Shown piece after piece: positions 9,979-19,154 of a stretch of 64,000 nt of DNA. The position numbers and the translations under genes are program-made. Below the pieces are notes generated by a model, which saw only the letters and a program-made list of their open reading frames with translations, did not search any database and had not been told where the DNA came from. This stretch comes from Setoptus koraiensis. Its lineage: Eukaryota > Arthropoda. Position 1 is the first letter of the stretch, and every line of letters begins with the position of its first letter. Location: assembly GCA_048013815.1 (NCBI GenBank), contig CM106586.1, positions 806,001 to 870,000 of the forward strand. The letters run 5' to 3'.

Positions 9979-10290
9979 TCATTCAAGCACCGAAACTTCT
10001 TGTACAAACAACCGCAAAACTTCATGTTCTAATTTGTAGAACTTGGAGTTTTGTTGTTCCAAAACTTTATGCACACAGCTTCGCAAAACTTCATGTTCCG
10101 TCAAACCATACAGATTGTCAGCTAAATCAACACATCTTACTCCATATAATATCGGTCTTAATATACATAATGTCACGTGATCAAGACACTTATCCATAAC
10201 ATTTCTAGCCAGAACATATATGACATGTATTCAGATATATATTAGACTATATATTGCCGCACTTCAAGTGTTGCAATTAGCAAAACTTCT
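9979..10290 (-). repeat. short ORF-bearing repeat with an inverted copy at 16872-17068
   Basis: The minus strand encodes 72 aa from an ATG at 10197, with leucine-rich, repeated EHEVLR segments that could form a coiled coil. About 200 bp (10085-10290) recur nearly unchanged on the plus strand at 16872-17068, including ttgcaacacttgaagtgcgg. The second copy loses the frame after GLTEH. It could be the tail of a gene carried by a repeat. I do not recognise a family. Confidence 0.4.
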
Positions 10291-10689
10291 CTGACCATCG
10301 AACACTGACCATCGAATATCGAACGAGCAGCTGTAACTCTCATCAGAAATTCGAATTTTCAATTTCGAAGTTCGAATTGTGACCATCGAACTCTGACCAC
10401 TGAACTCTGACCATCGAACTCCGACAGAACAGATGAAACTATCATCAGAAATTCGAATTTTCAATTTTGAAGTTCGATTTGTCACCACCGAACTCCGCAC
10501 AAATGTGACCTAGTCAAATCTCCATAGAATTGCATACGAAACATTTTCGAGTGAAGCGATAATAATCCAAGTCAAATCTGCATAGGAATACATGTGTAAT
10601 GTCTAGCAGGATTCTCACTAATTTGACTAAGTCAAACCTCCATAGGATTACATAGTCACGTGAATAAACGTATCCAACATCACTACCCC
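10291..10689 (-). mobile_element. H element fragment (minisatellite and 5'-side segment)
   Basis: TTCGAA-type minisatellite units (10291-10500) are followed by the gtgacctagtcaaatctccat / gactaagtcaaacctccata block and cacgtgaataaacgta. These lie in the same order as at 24740-24930 and, reversed, at 40275-40445. The terminal palindrome is absent. Confidence 0.65.
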
Positions 10690-11125
10690 AGTAATACTAT
10701 GAGCTTACGACAGATCGCTATATATCTCCATTAGTCGCTCAATATTTCCAGAGGACGATGACGATGGCAAGTTTATCAGTGACCCTGACTGATAGAGATT
10801 GATACTCGGTGGTGGTGGAAATCTGTTATCCTGCTGATGCGATTCATTGACGGTGTGTGAAAAGAAGTATAAATTAATATGTTGCTCCCTAAAAGAATAA
10901 GCACCTCCCATAGCACAAACTCCTCCCATCATGATGAGAAGCTCCGCCTAATATCAAATGTAAGCTCCTCCCCTATATAGGCTCCTCCCACAGTGAAGAC
11001 TATATAAGGGAGAGCACTGATGCCAAAAAGAGTACTTGTTATCAACCATCAATAAATAGTATAAGTAGTACATACAGTACATTGCTTTGCCAACTTGTTT
11101 TATTCTCTATCTTTTAGTGTGTATA
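10690..11125 (+). mobile_element. second LTR-like module with preceding ORF tail
   Basis: The module at about 10890-11110 has CTCCTCCC boxes, tatata at 10974, TATATAAG at 11001-11008, the GGGAGAGCACTGATGCC start-site region, and AATAAA at 11051-11056. Upstream (10705-10870, minus strand) a frame ends SSSSSGNIERLMEIYSDLS. It has a Pro run and could be the C-terminus of an unknown protein, but it is too short to call. Confidence 0.5.
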
Positions 11126-11268
11126 TCACTTGTATTATCACTTATTATATCATATTCGCCTACTAGTGATTGGTGGTGGTGTTGGGTCGACTCATCAGGC
11201 TGATGAGACGATTTTCTCAACTTGAAAGTTAAATGTGAAGCCACTGAAAAAACTACATTTATAAGTAG

Positions 11269-11514
11269 TTAAACAATAATAACGACGACAGAAAATCGGA
11301 TGGGTGCGGAAACACAAATTGCAATATGCCCTCCTTCATTCGTTTTTGCGAAAGCAGCCGCGGTCCAGAGTTCTCTTCTATACCAGCGACCATCTGGATA
11401 ATTGTCTGCAATACGCATTACAAAACAATATTCAGTGTTTGGCTCTAAGCCGTCCAGATTAACTTTGTTTTCAATTATTTCGAAATGCCTTGTTTCAATC
11501 TTGTTAACATTCAT
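11269..11514 (-). CDS. small ORF with FN3-like strand pattern, unknown
   Basis: This is an 81-aa ORF from a true ATG at 11514. The central part (VNLDGLEPNTEYCFVMRIAD) follows the L-x-P-x-T-x-Y pattern of a fibronectin type III C-D-E strand region, followed by a Trp-rich segment. The last 20 residues look like read-through. Nothing around it completes an FN3 domain, so this is a fragment or a chance resemblance. Confidence 0.3.
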   Translation of the reverse strand: MNVNKIETRHFEIIENKVNLDGLEPNTEYCFVMRIADNYPDGRWYRRELWTAAAFAKTNEGGHIAICVSAPIRFSVVVIIV

Positions 11515-12049
11515 CGTGATAACTCCTGCGATACGTTCAATTCCAGGCTCTGGTCAGAATTAGGTCAGATTGACAGGTCAGACAGGTTAATACGTATGGA
11601 TTGTCAGATAAATATGTACAAACCGCTCACATGACTGCAATCCAAATACAGCTGCAGGCGGTTCCATAATCCGTACACTCACACCGTTGTGTGAGTAAAC
11701 GGATTATATACTTTACAAGGGTACTAGATAATGTTCTACAATTATAGCAATTGAGTTGAGTTAAAGAAGGAGTGCCTAGTCCAAGCTCTTTTCGACTTGC
11801 GTCACAAGGAACATCTTATTGCTCTACTAAGAAGCTATGGGCACGACTCAATACTTTTCGAACGGGGTGCAATGTCTACTAGGTATTCAGTGAGATAGAT
11901 GCTTATCGAGAGTGATGAATTAGGAATTGGGAATTTGTGTTCACTACTTTACTTTTGATACTTTACTACTGACTTGTATTTATTCTGTCTTGACTTATTC
12001 GCTATTTTGGCTGTTAACCTAAAAGAGAATAAAGCTATCAGACACTATA
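11515..12049. other. no gene; R1 scrap and a nested hairpin
   Basis: Positions 11625-11660 match a piece of the R1 family (gctcacatgactgcaatccaa ... gctgcaggcgg). At 11666-11707 a two-step hairpin is present: ATAATCCGT/ACGGATTAT outside and ACTCACAC/GTGTGAGT inside, loop CGTT. The remainder to 12049 has no protein-like ORF. Confidence 0.5.
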
Positions 12050-12285
12050 CTGTATGTTGTACTTATTATGTTTATTGATACTGATAGAAAATACAAGTAG
12101 AGAATTTACTGACACTGCTCTCCCTTATATAGTCTCCTCTGTGGGAGGAGCCTATGTAGGGGAGGAGCTTAACATGTATTGCTAGGAGGGGCTTATTCAT
12201 AATGGGAGGAGTGTAACAGTGGGGAGGTGTGGCTTGTATAGGGGAGGTGGAGCATACTACATATTATATTTTACTTCTTTATACA
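12050..12285 (-). mobile_element. LTR-like module, minus strand
   Basis: This is the reverse complement of the 25252-25500 module, including CTCCACCTCCCC, the TATATAAG box at 12124-12131 and AATAAA at 12071-12076. The similarity is high over more than 200 bp, so these belong to one retroelement family. Confidence 0.6.
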
Positions 12286-12342
12286 CACACAAGCAGCACA
12301 GCTGCCAGTGCGCCGCACACAGCCGCTCTCTGCATGCTGTAG

Positions 12343-12379
12343 CTTCCACAGTGCATCGACAGCAAATGCACTGTGGAAG
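12343..12379. repeat. 14-bp hairpin
   Basis: CTTCCACAGTGCAT and ATGCACTGTGGAAG are exact reverse complements around a 9-nt loop, in sequence next to an LTR-like module. The analogous place beside the 25252 module carries three long hairpins of unrelated sequence. Confidence 0.6.
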
Positions 12380-12428
12380 GCAGCCGTAGCCTTGGCAGTG
12401 CATTTGTATCGCTCTGCTTGAAACACCC

Positions 12429-12434
12429 TTTATT
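12429..12434 (-). terminator. AATAAA polyadenylation signal of the unknown minus-strand unit
   Basis: AATAAA on the minus strand lies about 95 bp after the TGA near 12529 that ends the broken large ORF. Its position fits the 3' end of that transcript. Confidence 0.45.
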
Positions 12435-12528
12435 ATACACACTATCATAGATATATTAGTATATTATTACATTATCAACAAAGAAAATCATTTTTAACAA
12501 CCATGGTTAGACCGGAATCAGCAAGAAT

Positions 12529-13683
12529 GTCAACCTCTAGGACCGAAAAGAAAGGGCAGAAAGGCTAGATCGTAGATGGAAGAAACGGGTGTTGTAGCGA
12601 ATAGTGCCACACTCAGATTTCCACCAAACTTCACACATTGGGCCCGTAGGGCCCCCAAACAACGGATTCGCTAGTCCGGAAGTGCGGAAACTTCCGGTTC
12701 CGGTTTTACACAAAATTCAAGCTAGAGCAATGAAACTTGATATGCAGCAAGATATAGACATTCTGAGTACAATGGAGTTTGTTTTACGTGTGTGCCGCTT
12801 CCGGTTCTGGAGAGATTCAGGAAAAACCGCGCGGGTATCCCGCTCGGAACGAGGCATACGCGCGCACGAGTAAATACGTGCGCCCTTGAGGCTCCGATAA
12901 GTCGCCACACAAGATGGCAAAGCGCTAGATCTGTGCTTAAATCATGTTCCGAGGCTTTCAACATTTCTTCTTGTCTCTTACTCTCGTCTATGGTTTGCAG
13001 TCATGTGAGCGGAGGGCTGAGGGCGAAGCCCGAAACCCGAAGCGCTCATCAACCCTACCCGAAGGGTTCCCGTCGCACGCAGTCGTCGCGGGAGCGACGA
13101 CGGAGATGTGGCGGCCTCCAGATTACGAGGCCGCAGGCCGAGTTCTCAGACCCATCGCAGGTTCATCCCCGAGTGCAGCGAAGCTGAAATTCGTCAACTT
13201 CCGGTCTTCCAAACCAATAAATATGCCGATATCTCAAGAACCGGAAGTTCCACTGAGCTGAAAATTGTGCCATCGTGTTGAGCGTTCTTCGGAACGTCAC
13301 TATGGTGATTTTCAGACCTCTAGCTTTCTTTTGAGGTAAAACCGGAACCGGAAGTTTCCGCACTTCCGGACCACTTTTTTCGTTCTATTGAGGTCAAGAT
13401 AAACCTATACCAGGAGTTTCATCAGAATCTGAGTGTGGCACTATTCGCTACAACAACCGAAGAAACTATTCCTAAAAAAAATCCAATATCTCGGAAAGAA
13501 AGCTTATGCTTTCTAATATGCTCCATTTCAACTTGCAGTCCTTGATCCCTCTTTCCGTCAAGGAAAAGATTATAAGCCTTTTTAAGAAGCTCCGCCAACT
13601 CTTTTTCGGAGTCATGAATGGAAAACTCCACAACAGAGGCAGCTACATCGGTGCAAGTCAAAGGCAAACTAGGCCGGGATGGC
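12529..13683 (-). pseudogene. unknown large protein, third (C-terminal) segment, split by an R1 element
   Basis: On the minus strand a frame of about 70 residues (VVEFSIHDSEKELAELLKKA ... HIRKHKLSFRDIGFF) follows the second segment after a frameshift near 13684. It runs to 13459, is interrupted by the R1 copy at 12587-13458, and resumes in the same frame at 12586 to a TGA near 12529. The helical, charged composition is protein-like. With the two segments upstream it makes one gene of about 690 codons once the insertion is ignored. I do not recognise the family. Confidence 0.5.
12587..13458 (+). mobile_element. R1-family element, complete, TSD GAAGAAAC
   Basis: This 872-bp copy has direct repeats GAAGAAAC at 12579-12586 and 13459-13466. 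Left end GGGTGTTGTAGCGAATAGTG; right end, read inward, GGTTGTTGTAGCGAATAGTG. The hairpin cassette at 12990-13160 has GGGC-GAA-GCCC, ACCC-GAA-GGGT and a GGGA tetraloop. It sits inside the coding end of the unknown large gene. Confidence 0.93.
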
Positions 13684-14541
13684 CTACAAACCTGGGTTGT
13701 AACATTTTTTACCCTCCATATGAGCAGAGAGCTTCTCTGCGGAAGACATCAAACGATCCAAGGTTGCATTGCTATCCTTGCATCGCGTCAAATTATTAGT
13801 CACGTAATCTGGGACGCCATGTCTGAGCACATCAGACTGTTCCATGACACGCTGCCTAATATAAGGCATTATAGCATAAGGGGTAAACACTCCATCGAGA
13901 ATCTCATTCTGCAAACCATAATGCCGGGCCGATTCCGCCCGAGCAGACATGATCAATTCTCTTTTGGTCCCCAAATAGAGAGCAGTTGGAATCACAGTAC
14001 ATGGCCGAGTCATGGCAAATCCATAGTCCCTATCTCGTACAATATAATAAGGATTGGCAAAACAGTCCTCTGTAACCAATCTAATATAGTCATTAACATC
14101 CACTGGGCACTGAGAAAACACCTCATGAGGTGGATGAGGCAAGCAAATAAGCCATTGCATTATACAATTGTAATGATCCATGGCAGTAGGTGCATCATGA
14201 TAACATTTCCTATGACACATTCGTGTATAATCATAGGTTATGGGATCAAGCGCCACTGTAAACTGAAAAATGCGACTAATCTGCATCAAAATAGCAGTAA
14301 TGTCCAACAATGAATGATAATTATCCATGGCAAAATTGTCATCCGTGAGAATAAACCCATGGGTAATATCAGTATCCAATGCCCGATTAACGAAGGCTAT
14401 GTAAATAACATGGGTAGACAACACTACCGGCAAAACAATTGGTGTAAATCTCACAAAGCCAATACCATCCCTGTAATGTGGAAACTGCCTATAGTCGACT
14501 TTAAGGTCCTTGTATCCATGACCACAAACCATGGGTGGCAA
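13684..14541 (-). pseudogene. unknown large protein, second segment
   Basis: A 285-codon open stretch with ordinary protein composition (aromatic- and Tyr-rich, no obvious membrane span). In the same frame, about 35 further sensible codons continue upstream from a TAA near 14560 (KIFVKEVCDIFAESDDA). The open stretch is therefore part of one longer reading frame with an in-frame stop, joined by a frameshift near 14650 to the first segment. No motif I know is present. Long viral structural proteins in old integrated copies can look like this, but I have no positive evidence for a virus. Confidence 0.6.
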
Positions 14542-14650
14542 AATTTAAATATAGCCAAGTTCAACAGCACGCCTAATTGTGGCATCATCGGATTCTGCAA
14601 AAATATCGCATACCTCTTTGACAAAAATTTTAATGCCATCGACATTACTT

Positions 14651-15484
14651 TTATTCTGGGAATAATATCTTGGCCCTAGGCATTGCGTCCGGCTCCCTAT
14701 ATTCATACTTTATCCGACCATAAACTGTGATATCTTCAGACATCTTGATAAGACTTCGTCCAAGAGACCTGTTGTATATATTGAAGGGTATTTTTATAGG
14801 CCGAATTGCCTGTATAGCTCCAGGACCGGTGGCAAATACATAATCATCCTCACCGATTTTATTAATAATGCGCTTCTGCACAAACAAATCCAGAGTATGA
14901 TCGACAAATGCTTCATGAAGCATGGCAACGGTAGAGGGGCCTATATAATGCAGGAGTTTGGGGGCATACCCCGGCACCTCGATATCAATATACAAAACCT
15001 GAGGCCGCTCGTTAAAATCACTGGCAGTAGCGGAATTACGCTCAGGCTGACTTGGCAAATAGGTCTCATCCAGAGGCAATATAATAGTTGTTTTCTTTGC
15101 CAAAAACTGCTCGCTCCAGTTATGAGCAATCTTATCTCCAGTGATAGGTCCTTTACCTGGATAAATCACGCAACAAAACAAATAATCTCCACGGAGATTT
15201 GTAAATATCATATGGAGAGCTATCTTACAAGAAGTTCCATAGGTGCCAGGCAAATAAGCGATAATAATTCCGGCCTTTTTATTTTCCACAATGGCCTCTA
15301 TAACACTTGGTGGAAGCCCATACAGATGGTACCCACTGAGTGGCAAACCAACAGCATGAAAGCTAGAATTAAATCTCGAACAATGCTCGTTAAATACAGC
15401 GGCAGTTCGCTTGTTCCAATATTCCATCCTACTAAGGTCCTCATAGGAATCTTGCGTATTGACAGTAAAGAAAGACATGATCAC
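14651..15484 (-). pseudogene. unknown large protein, first (N-terminal) segment
   Basis: A 277-codon frame from an ATG at 15484. It has globular composition, with a hydrophobic stretch KKAGIIIAYLPGTYG and GDYLFCCVIYPGKGP in its first half. It ends at a stop near 14651, just where the next segment continues in another frame, so this is the start of a gene damaged by at least two frameshifts and one stop. The ATG comes about 20 bp after a short H-element 5' fragment (15500-15538), placing this ORF directly behind an H end. No family recognised. Confidence 0.6.
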
Positions 15485-15489
15485 CTAAT

Positions 15490-15538
15490 CACTTATCTGC
15501 CAGAACCACATCAATAGCCCCTTAATTAAAATTAATTT
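15490..15538 (-). mobile_element. H element 5'-end fragment
   Basis: The minus strand reads TTAATTTTAATTAAGGGGCT then ATTGATGTGGTTCTGGCAGA, matching the first 45 bp of the copies at 19160 and 40225. The sequence then departs into the start region of the large ORF. Confidence 0.65.
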
Positions 15539-15987
15539 TGATGGGATATGTATGTGGTTGCAATTGTTATGTCATCACTACAGCTTGGCTGCACATAAAT
15601 GAGTACTAAGTGCCCACTTAATAGGACTGGGTGAATTATACCAGCATTATACACTGGACCAATTTTCGTGTACGATGTTCCGCCATCGTCTATGTTGATG
15701 ACTTTGCCCACTTTGACCTTGAAACCCCTCTCGTGGACAGTCTCCTCGAGCATATTGATTTGTCGTTCCAGATTCTTGTTCGCCGGCGAAAAGCGAGTTG
15801 TGTAGTAATAGTTTCCGGTGGAGTTTGCATCTGCACATTCGCAGGATATATTTCGAGAGCTAGCCAACGGTTTGGCCACACCTTTGTGTCGTGACACAAT
15901 TGTGCTGGTATTACTTAAAATTATAATAATCAATAAGTACGAGGTGGTACGCCTTCTGGCGAACACCCGTTGGCGTTGCTGGCGCAT
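15532..15987 (-). CDS. unknown 151-aa ORF with N-terminal membrane anchor
   Basis: An ATG at 15987 is followed by an Arg-rich start (MRQQRQRVFARRR) and a hydrophobic segment TTSYLLIIIILSNTSTIV, then about 115 residues with two Asn-glycosylation sites (NIS, NST) and several Cys. This layout fits a type II membrane protein or one with a signal anchor. The stop codon falls in the H-element TTAATTTT end, so the C-terminus may be truncated by that insertion. A TATATAAG box lies 115 bp upstream. It precedes the large broken ORF on the same strand and may share its transcript. No family recognised. Confidence 0.5.
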   Translation of the reverse strand: MRQQRQRVFARRRTTSYLLIIIILSNTSTIVSRHKGVAKPLASSRNISCECADANSTGNYYYTTRFSPANKNLERQINMLEETVHERGFKVKVGKVINIDDGGTSYTKIGPVYNAGIIHPVLLSGHLVLIYVQPSCSDDITIATTYISHQN

Positions 15988-15997
15988 TGGTACTAAA

Positions 15998-16060
15998 CCT
16001 TTGTCGCTGTTGTTGCTGTTGCTGTTGCTGTTGCCATTGCTGTTGCTGTTGACGATTTGA
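15998..16060. repeat. (TTGCTG)n microsatellite
   Basis: An imperfect hexanucleotide array (tgttgctgttgctgttgctg) lies just upstream of the 151-aa ORF, in its presumed 5' leader. Confidence 0.8.
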
Positions 16061-16101
16061 CGATGTTCGGTTGGATGGATGTTGGGCGCGCTCGGTCGAG
16101 T

Positions 16102-16109
16102 CTTATATA
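16102..16109 (-). promoter_or_regulatory. TATA box TATATAAG
   Basis: TATATAAG on the minus strand lies about 115 bp upstream of the ATG at 15987 and is followed by a G+C-rich stretch. It is a plausible core promoter for the 151-aa ORF and the large ORF behind it. Confidence 0.45.
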
Positions 16110-16349
16110 GTATATATTATGAGCACTCTTGTCACTCAGCTGGAATTCTATAATTGGAAAAGGAAATCCGTTCACTGCTAAATAGCAAGGAACGGAGGCA
16201 CCAAAGTGGGAGAGCCCCGGCACTTGTTTGTCCTCATGATTCCTAGAAAACTTGGTGCTGTTATCATGCACTTCCCAGTTCCACCAATAATTAATGATAG
16301 TAGCTATATTAATCAATAAATTAATAAGGCAATAAATATGCATCCATTC

Positions 16350-17440
16350 AATCCTCGTATGGTGGCAGCCGTAGGCTCACATATTAAGTCAGCTTCAAAA
16401 ACAAACAGAATAAACAGTTAATTTACAATTATAGACCTAAGTCTTCGTTTTATGTCACATTGTCACATTATTAACATTATCAAGATAATATAATCTTCCG
16501 ACAATTAACAATTGAATAACCATAGTTAACGCTGCTGGCAAAAGGTTGGAAGGCTGACTCGATTACCGTATCTGAATTCCGAATCTTCCGGCGGATGCGT
16601 CTGAACTCTTTGGATGCAGTCTTTTGACACCCTCCACATATTAATAATATCAAATGATTTTTTTCGTCTTGAGCAGAGCTCTAGCCGAAGAAGGGCGGTC
16701 TTTCTAAATTATTAAAAGAGCACTCTTCGGATATCGAGTATTCACAGAAGAGTACTCTTTTTTTACTTGAGAAGAGCAATCTTCCCATAGCTCAATGATC
16801 TAACCTATACTTGCATACTGGAATGATATATATATATAACTTTAATATATGTTGAATGCTTGATTGTACTAGAAGTTTTGCTAATTGCAACACTTGAAGT
16901 GCGGCAATATATAGTCTAATATATATCTGAATACATGTCATATATGTTCTGGCTAGAAATGTTATGGATAAGTGTCTTAATCATGTGACATTATGTATAT
17001 TAAGACCGATATTATATGGAGTAAGATGTGTTGATTTAGCTGACAATCTGTATGGATTGACGGAACATTGTGCATCGCATGTGAGCATACTTTTACAAAT
17101 CTAAAAGAGTGCTCTTCCTGATTACTGGATACGAAAAGAGCATTCTTCTAGTATTTCAGCATAAGAAGTGTGCCCTTCTCTAGATGTTTTTTTTTCGTCG
17201 GTTCAATCTTATGCAAAGAACGCCTGTAACGGTATGAGACTAAAATTCTGCACTGGATTCAAACTGTAATAATTCTCAACCATTTGGGTGTGGACGATTT
17301 ATTTTTTCACTAGGATTTTCTTCTTTTATAGTTCAAACATTATTATCAATGAATAGCGGCTAACAAGCCTTCTCTTGCACAAACTCTCACTCTCTTGCGA
17401 CAAGAACCAAATGTTCTTCGCGCAAGATCCATATCAATTG
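16350..17440. repeat. non-coding stretch with two clusters of AAGAGnnCTCTT palindromes
   Basis: Three short palindromes lie at about 16714-16787 (aagagcactctt, agaagagtactctttt, gagaagagcaatcttccc) and three at about 17101-17182 (aaaagagtgctctt, aaaagagcattcttct, gaagtgtgcccttc). Between them lies the inverted copy of the 10085-10290 repeat. The mariner transposase follows, so the clusters may be the decayed 5' end of that element. No gene seen. Confidence 0.5.
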
Positions 17441-17442
17441 TT

Positions 17443-18367
17443 TTTAAAGTTGGTTAAACTAAACCTAAACAAGAAGAGCTGCGCGCTAGAGTCGCGAAAT
17501 TTTATGAAAACTCTGCTGGTCGCAACAAACTTTCAACAGTCCGACACTTCATTGCGGAAGGATATTCAAAAAGGACCATCTATGCCATCATCGCCACATA
17601 TGAGGCTCGCCAGACAGTGTCTCGGAAGGAGGGATCTGGACGCCCAACCAAAATTTTAAACAAAAAAGTCCTCAATGACATCAAGGCTAAACTGGACAAC
17701 AAGGACAACACCAGCTTCAGAAGAGTTGCGAAGCAACTTGGCTGTGATCGGATGCATGTCAGTCGCACCCTCAAGTCCGAGTTTGGCCTCCAATCGCGAA
17801 AGAAAATAAAAGCTCCCCAATTTAAGGATGAGAATGAGCTAATCATTGCCAAACGACAATGTTCGCGCTTGGAGCGCCAATTCAGAGGCAAAAGCATCAT
17901 CCAGGATTATGAAACATACATCGAGCTTGAGGACAATTTCAACAGACTATACTATACCTGTGATCCGGATACCGCTCCCAATGATGTCAAGTACCGACAG
18001 AAGCAGAAATTCTGCAAAAAAGTATTGATTTGGATGGCCGGTTCCGAGCGAGGTCTGTCGGAAGTTTTCATCAACACCAGCATGGATGCAATGAACAGCA
18101 AGATGTATATAAAAGAATGCCTTCTAAGGCTTAAAAGATTCATCCAGAAGTATCATCCAGATGATAATTAGTTATTTTGGCCGGATAAAGCGTCTTGTCA
18201 TTACTCAAGAGACACTTTGGCTGCACTCAATGAGTTGGACATCAAAGTTGTCGCTAAATTGGATAATCCTACGTGCACTCCGCAAGCTCGCCCTATTGAA
18301 GATTTTTGGTCCATTCTCAAGAGAAATATATGGGCCACCAATAGAAAGCCAAAAGATAAGAAACAAC
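17443..18367 (+). pseudogene. mariner-type transposase, DD37E, one stop and truncated C-terminus
   Basis: One frame runs from a degenerate start near 17458 to 18367. The N-terminal helix-turn-helix reads RVAKFYENSAGRN ... YSKRTIYAIIATYE ... SGRPTK. The catalytic core has KVLIWMAGSERGLSEVF, LKRFIQKYHPDD, then FWPDKASCHYS (second Asp) and RPIEDFWSILKRN (Glu). I count 37 residues between the second Asp and the Glu, which marks the DD37E group of the IS630-Tc1-mariner superfamily. The first Asp is probably in IELEDN. A TAG at 18169-18171 interrupts the frame just before the second Asp. An R1 fragment replaces the C-terminus at 18368. Clearly dead, but only lightly decayed. Confidence 0.85.
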
Positions 18368-18490
18368 GGGTGTTCTTGCGATTAGGTCCCCACTCAGATT
18401 TCGATGAAACTTCACACATGGGTCCCGTAGGGGCCCCACATCATGGAATGAGTGGACCGGAAGCCAGGAAACTTCCGGTTCCGGAGTCAC
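18368..18490 (+). mobile_element. R1-family GGG-end fragment
   Basis: It starts GGGTGTTCTTGCGATTAGGT, with the CCC-GTA-GGG hairpin and a CCGGAAG..CTTCCGG arm. It breaks off into an H-type minisatellite at about 18491. Confidence 0.75.
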
Positions 18491-19154
18491 CTCCTCAGCA
18501 CACAGTAAGCTACAGCTTGATTGAGACTTAAGTTGCTACGCTCCTTAATACACAGTGAGCTACAGACATGATCTGAATCTAAGTCTGCCACCTCATCATC
18601 ACATTCTAGCTGTTCAAAATTTGTTTACATGTTGTTGCTTCACAGTCTCGTGTGTAGATAGCTGGCTCTGCAGGCTGTTCACTTATTGATGAATTTCTAC
18701 ATTTAGTGTGTAGATACCTGGCTCTGTAGCTTGTTTACATTCGTGGTTCGAGTTCTACAATGAGACTAGAGATAATTTGTTGGTTGAGCACGAAGAAGGT
18801 TATTTCAATGATGTGGAATTTCGCAGCACCTTAGTCCAATTTGATCAATGGTTGATTGATGTTAAAGTATCTAAACATTACACATGTTAACCCTATGGAG
18901 ATTTGAGTCTCTAAAATCCCGAGTTAAAGTATCTAAACATTACACATGTTAACCCTATGGAGATTTGAGTCTCTCGATTACCATGTTAAAGAATCTATAC
19001 ATTACACATGTTAACCCTATGGAGATTTGAGTCTCTCAATTTCTTTGTTAAAGTTTCCAAGAAAAAAAAAGGATTGAAAAATTCATTCGAAAGCTACCAA
19101 ATTCGCACTGTCGAACAGTCTATCTATGGCTATCTAGTGTGCAAAAATTGGCAA
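18491..19154 (+). repeat. H-type minisatellites, including three 60-bp units
   Basis: It begins with the CAGCACACAGTAAGCTACAG unit and the gtgtgtagatagctggctctg segment known from 43060-43640. Then come three direct copies (about 60 bp) around 18865-19045 with gttaaagtatctaaacatta and ccctatggagatttgagtct. No gene. Confidence 0.75.

Noticed and set aside
18865-19045. Possible CRISPR array (regular 60-bp units)
   Set aside because: Units are almost identical along their whole length, with no variable spacers, and the context is eukaryotic transposon sequence.
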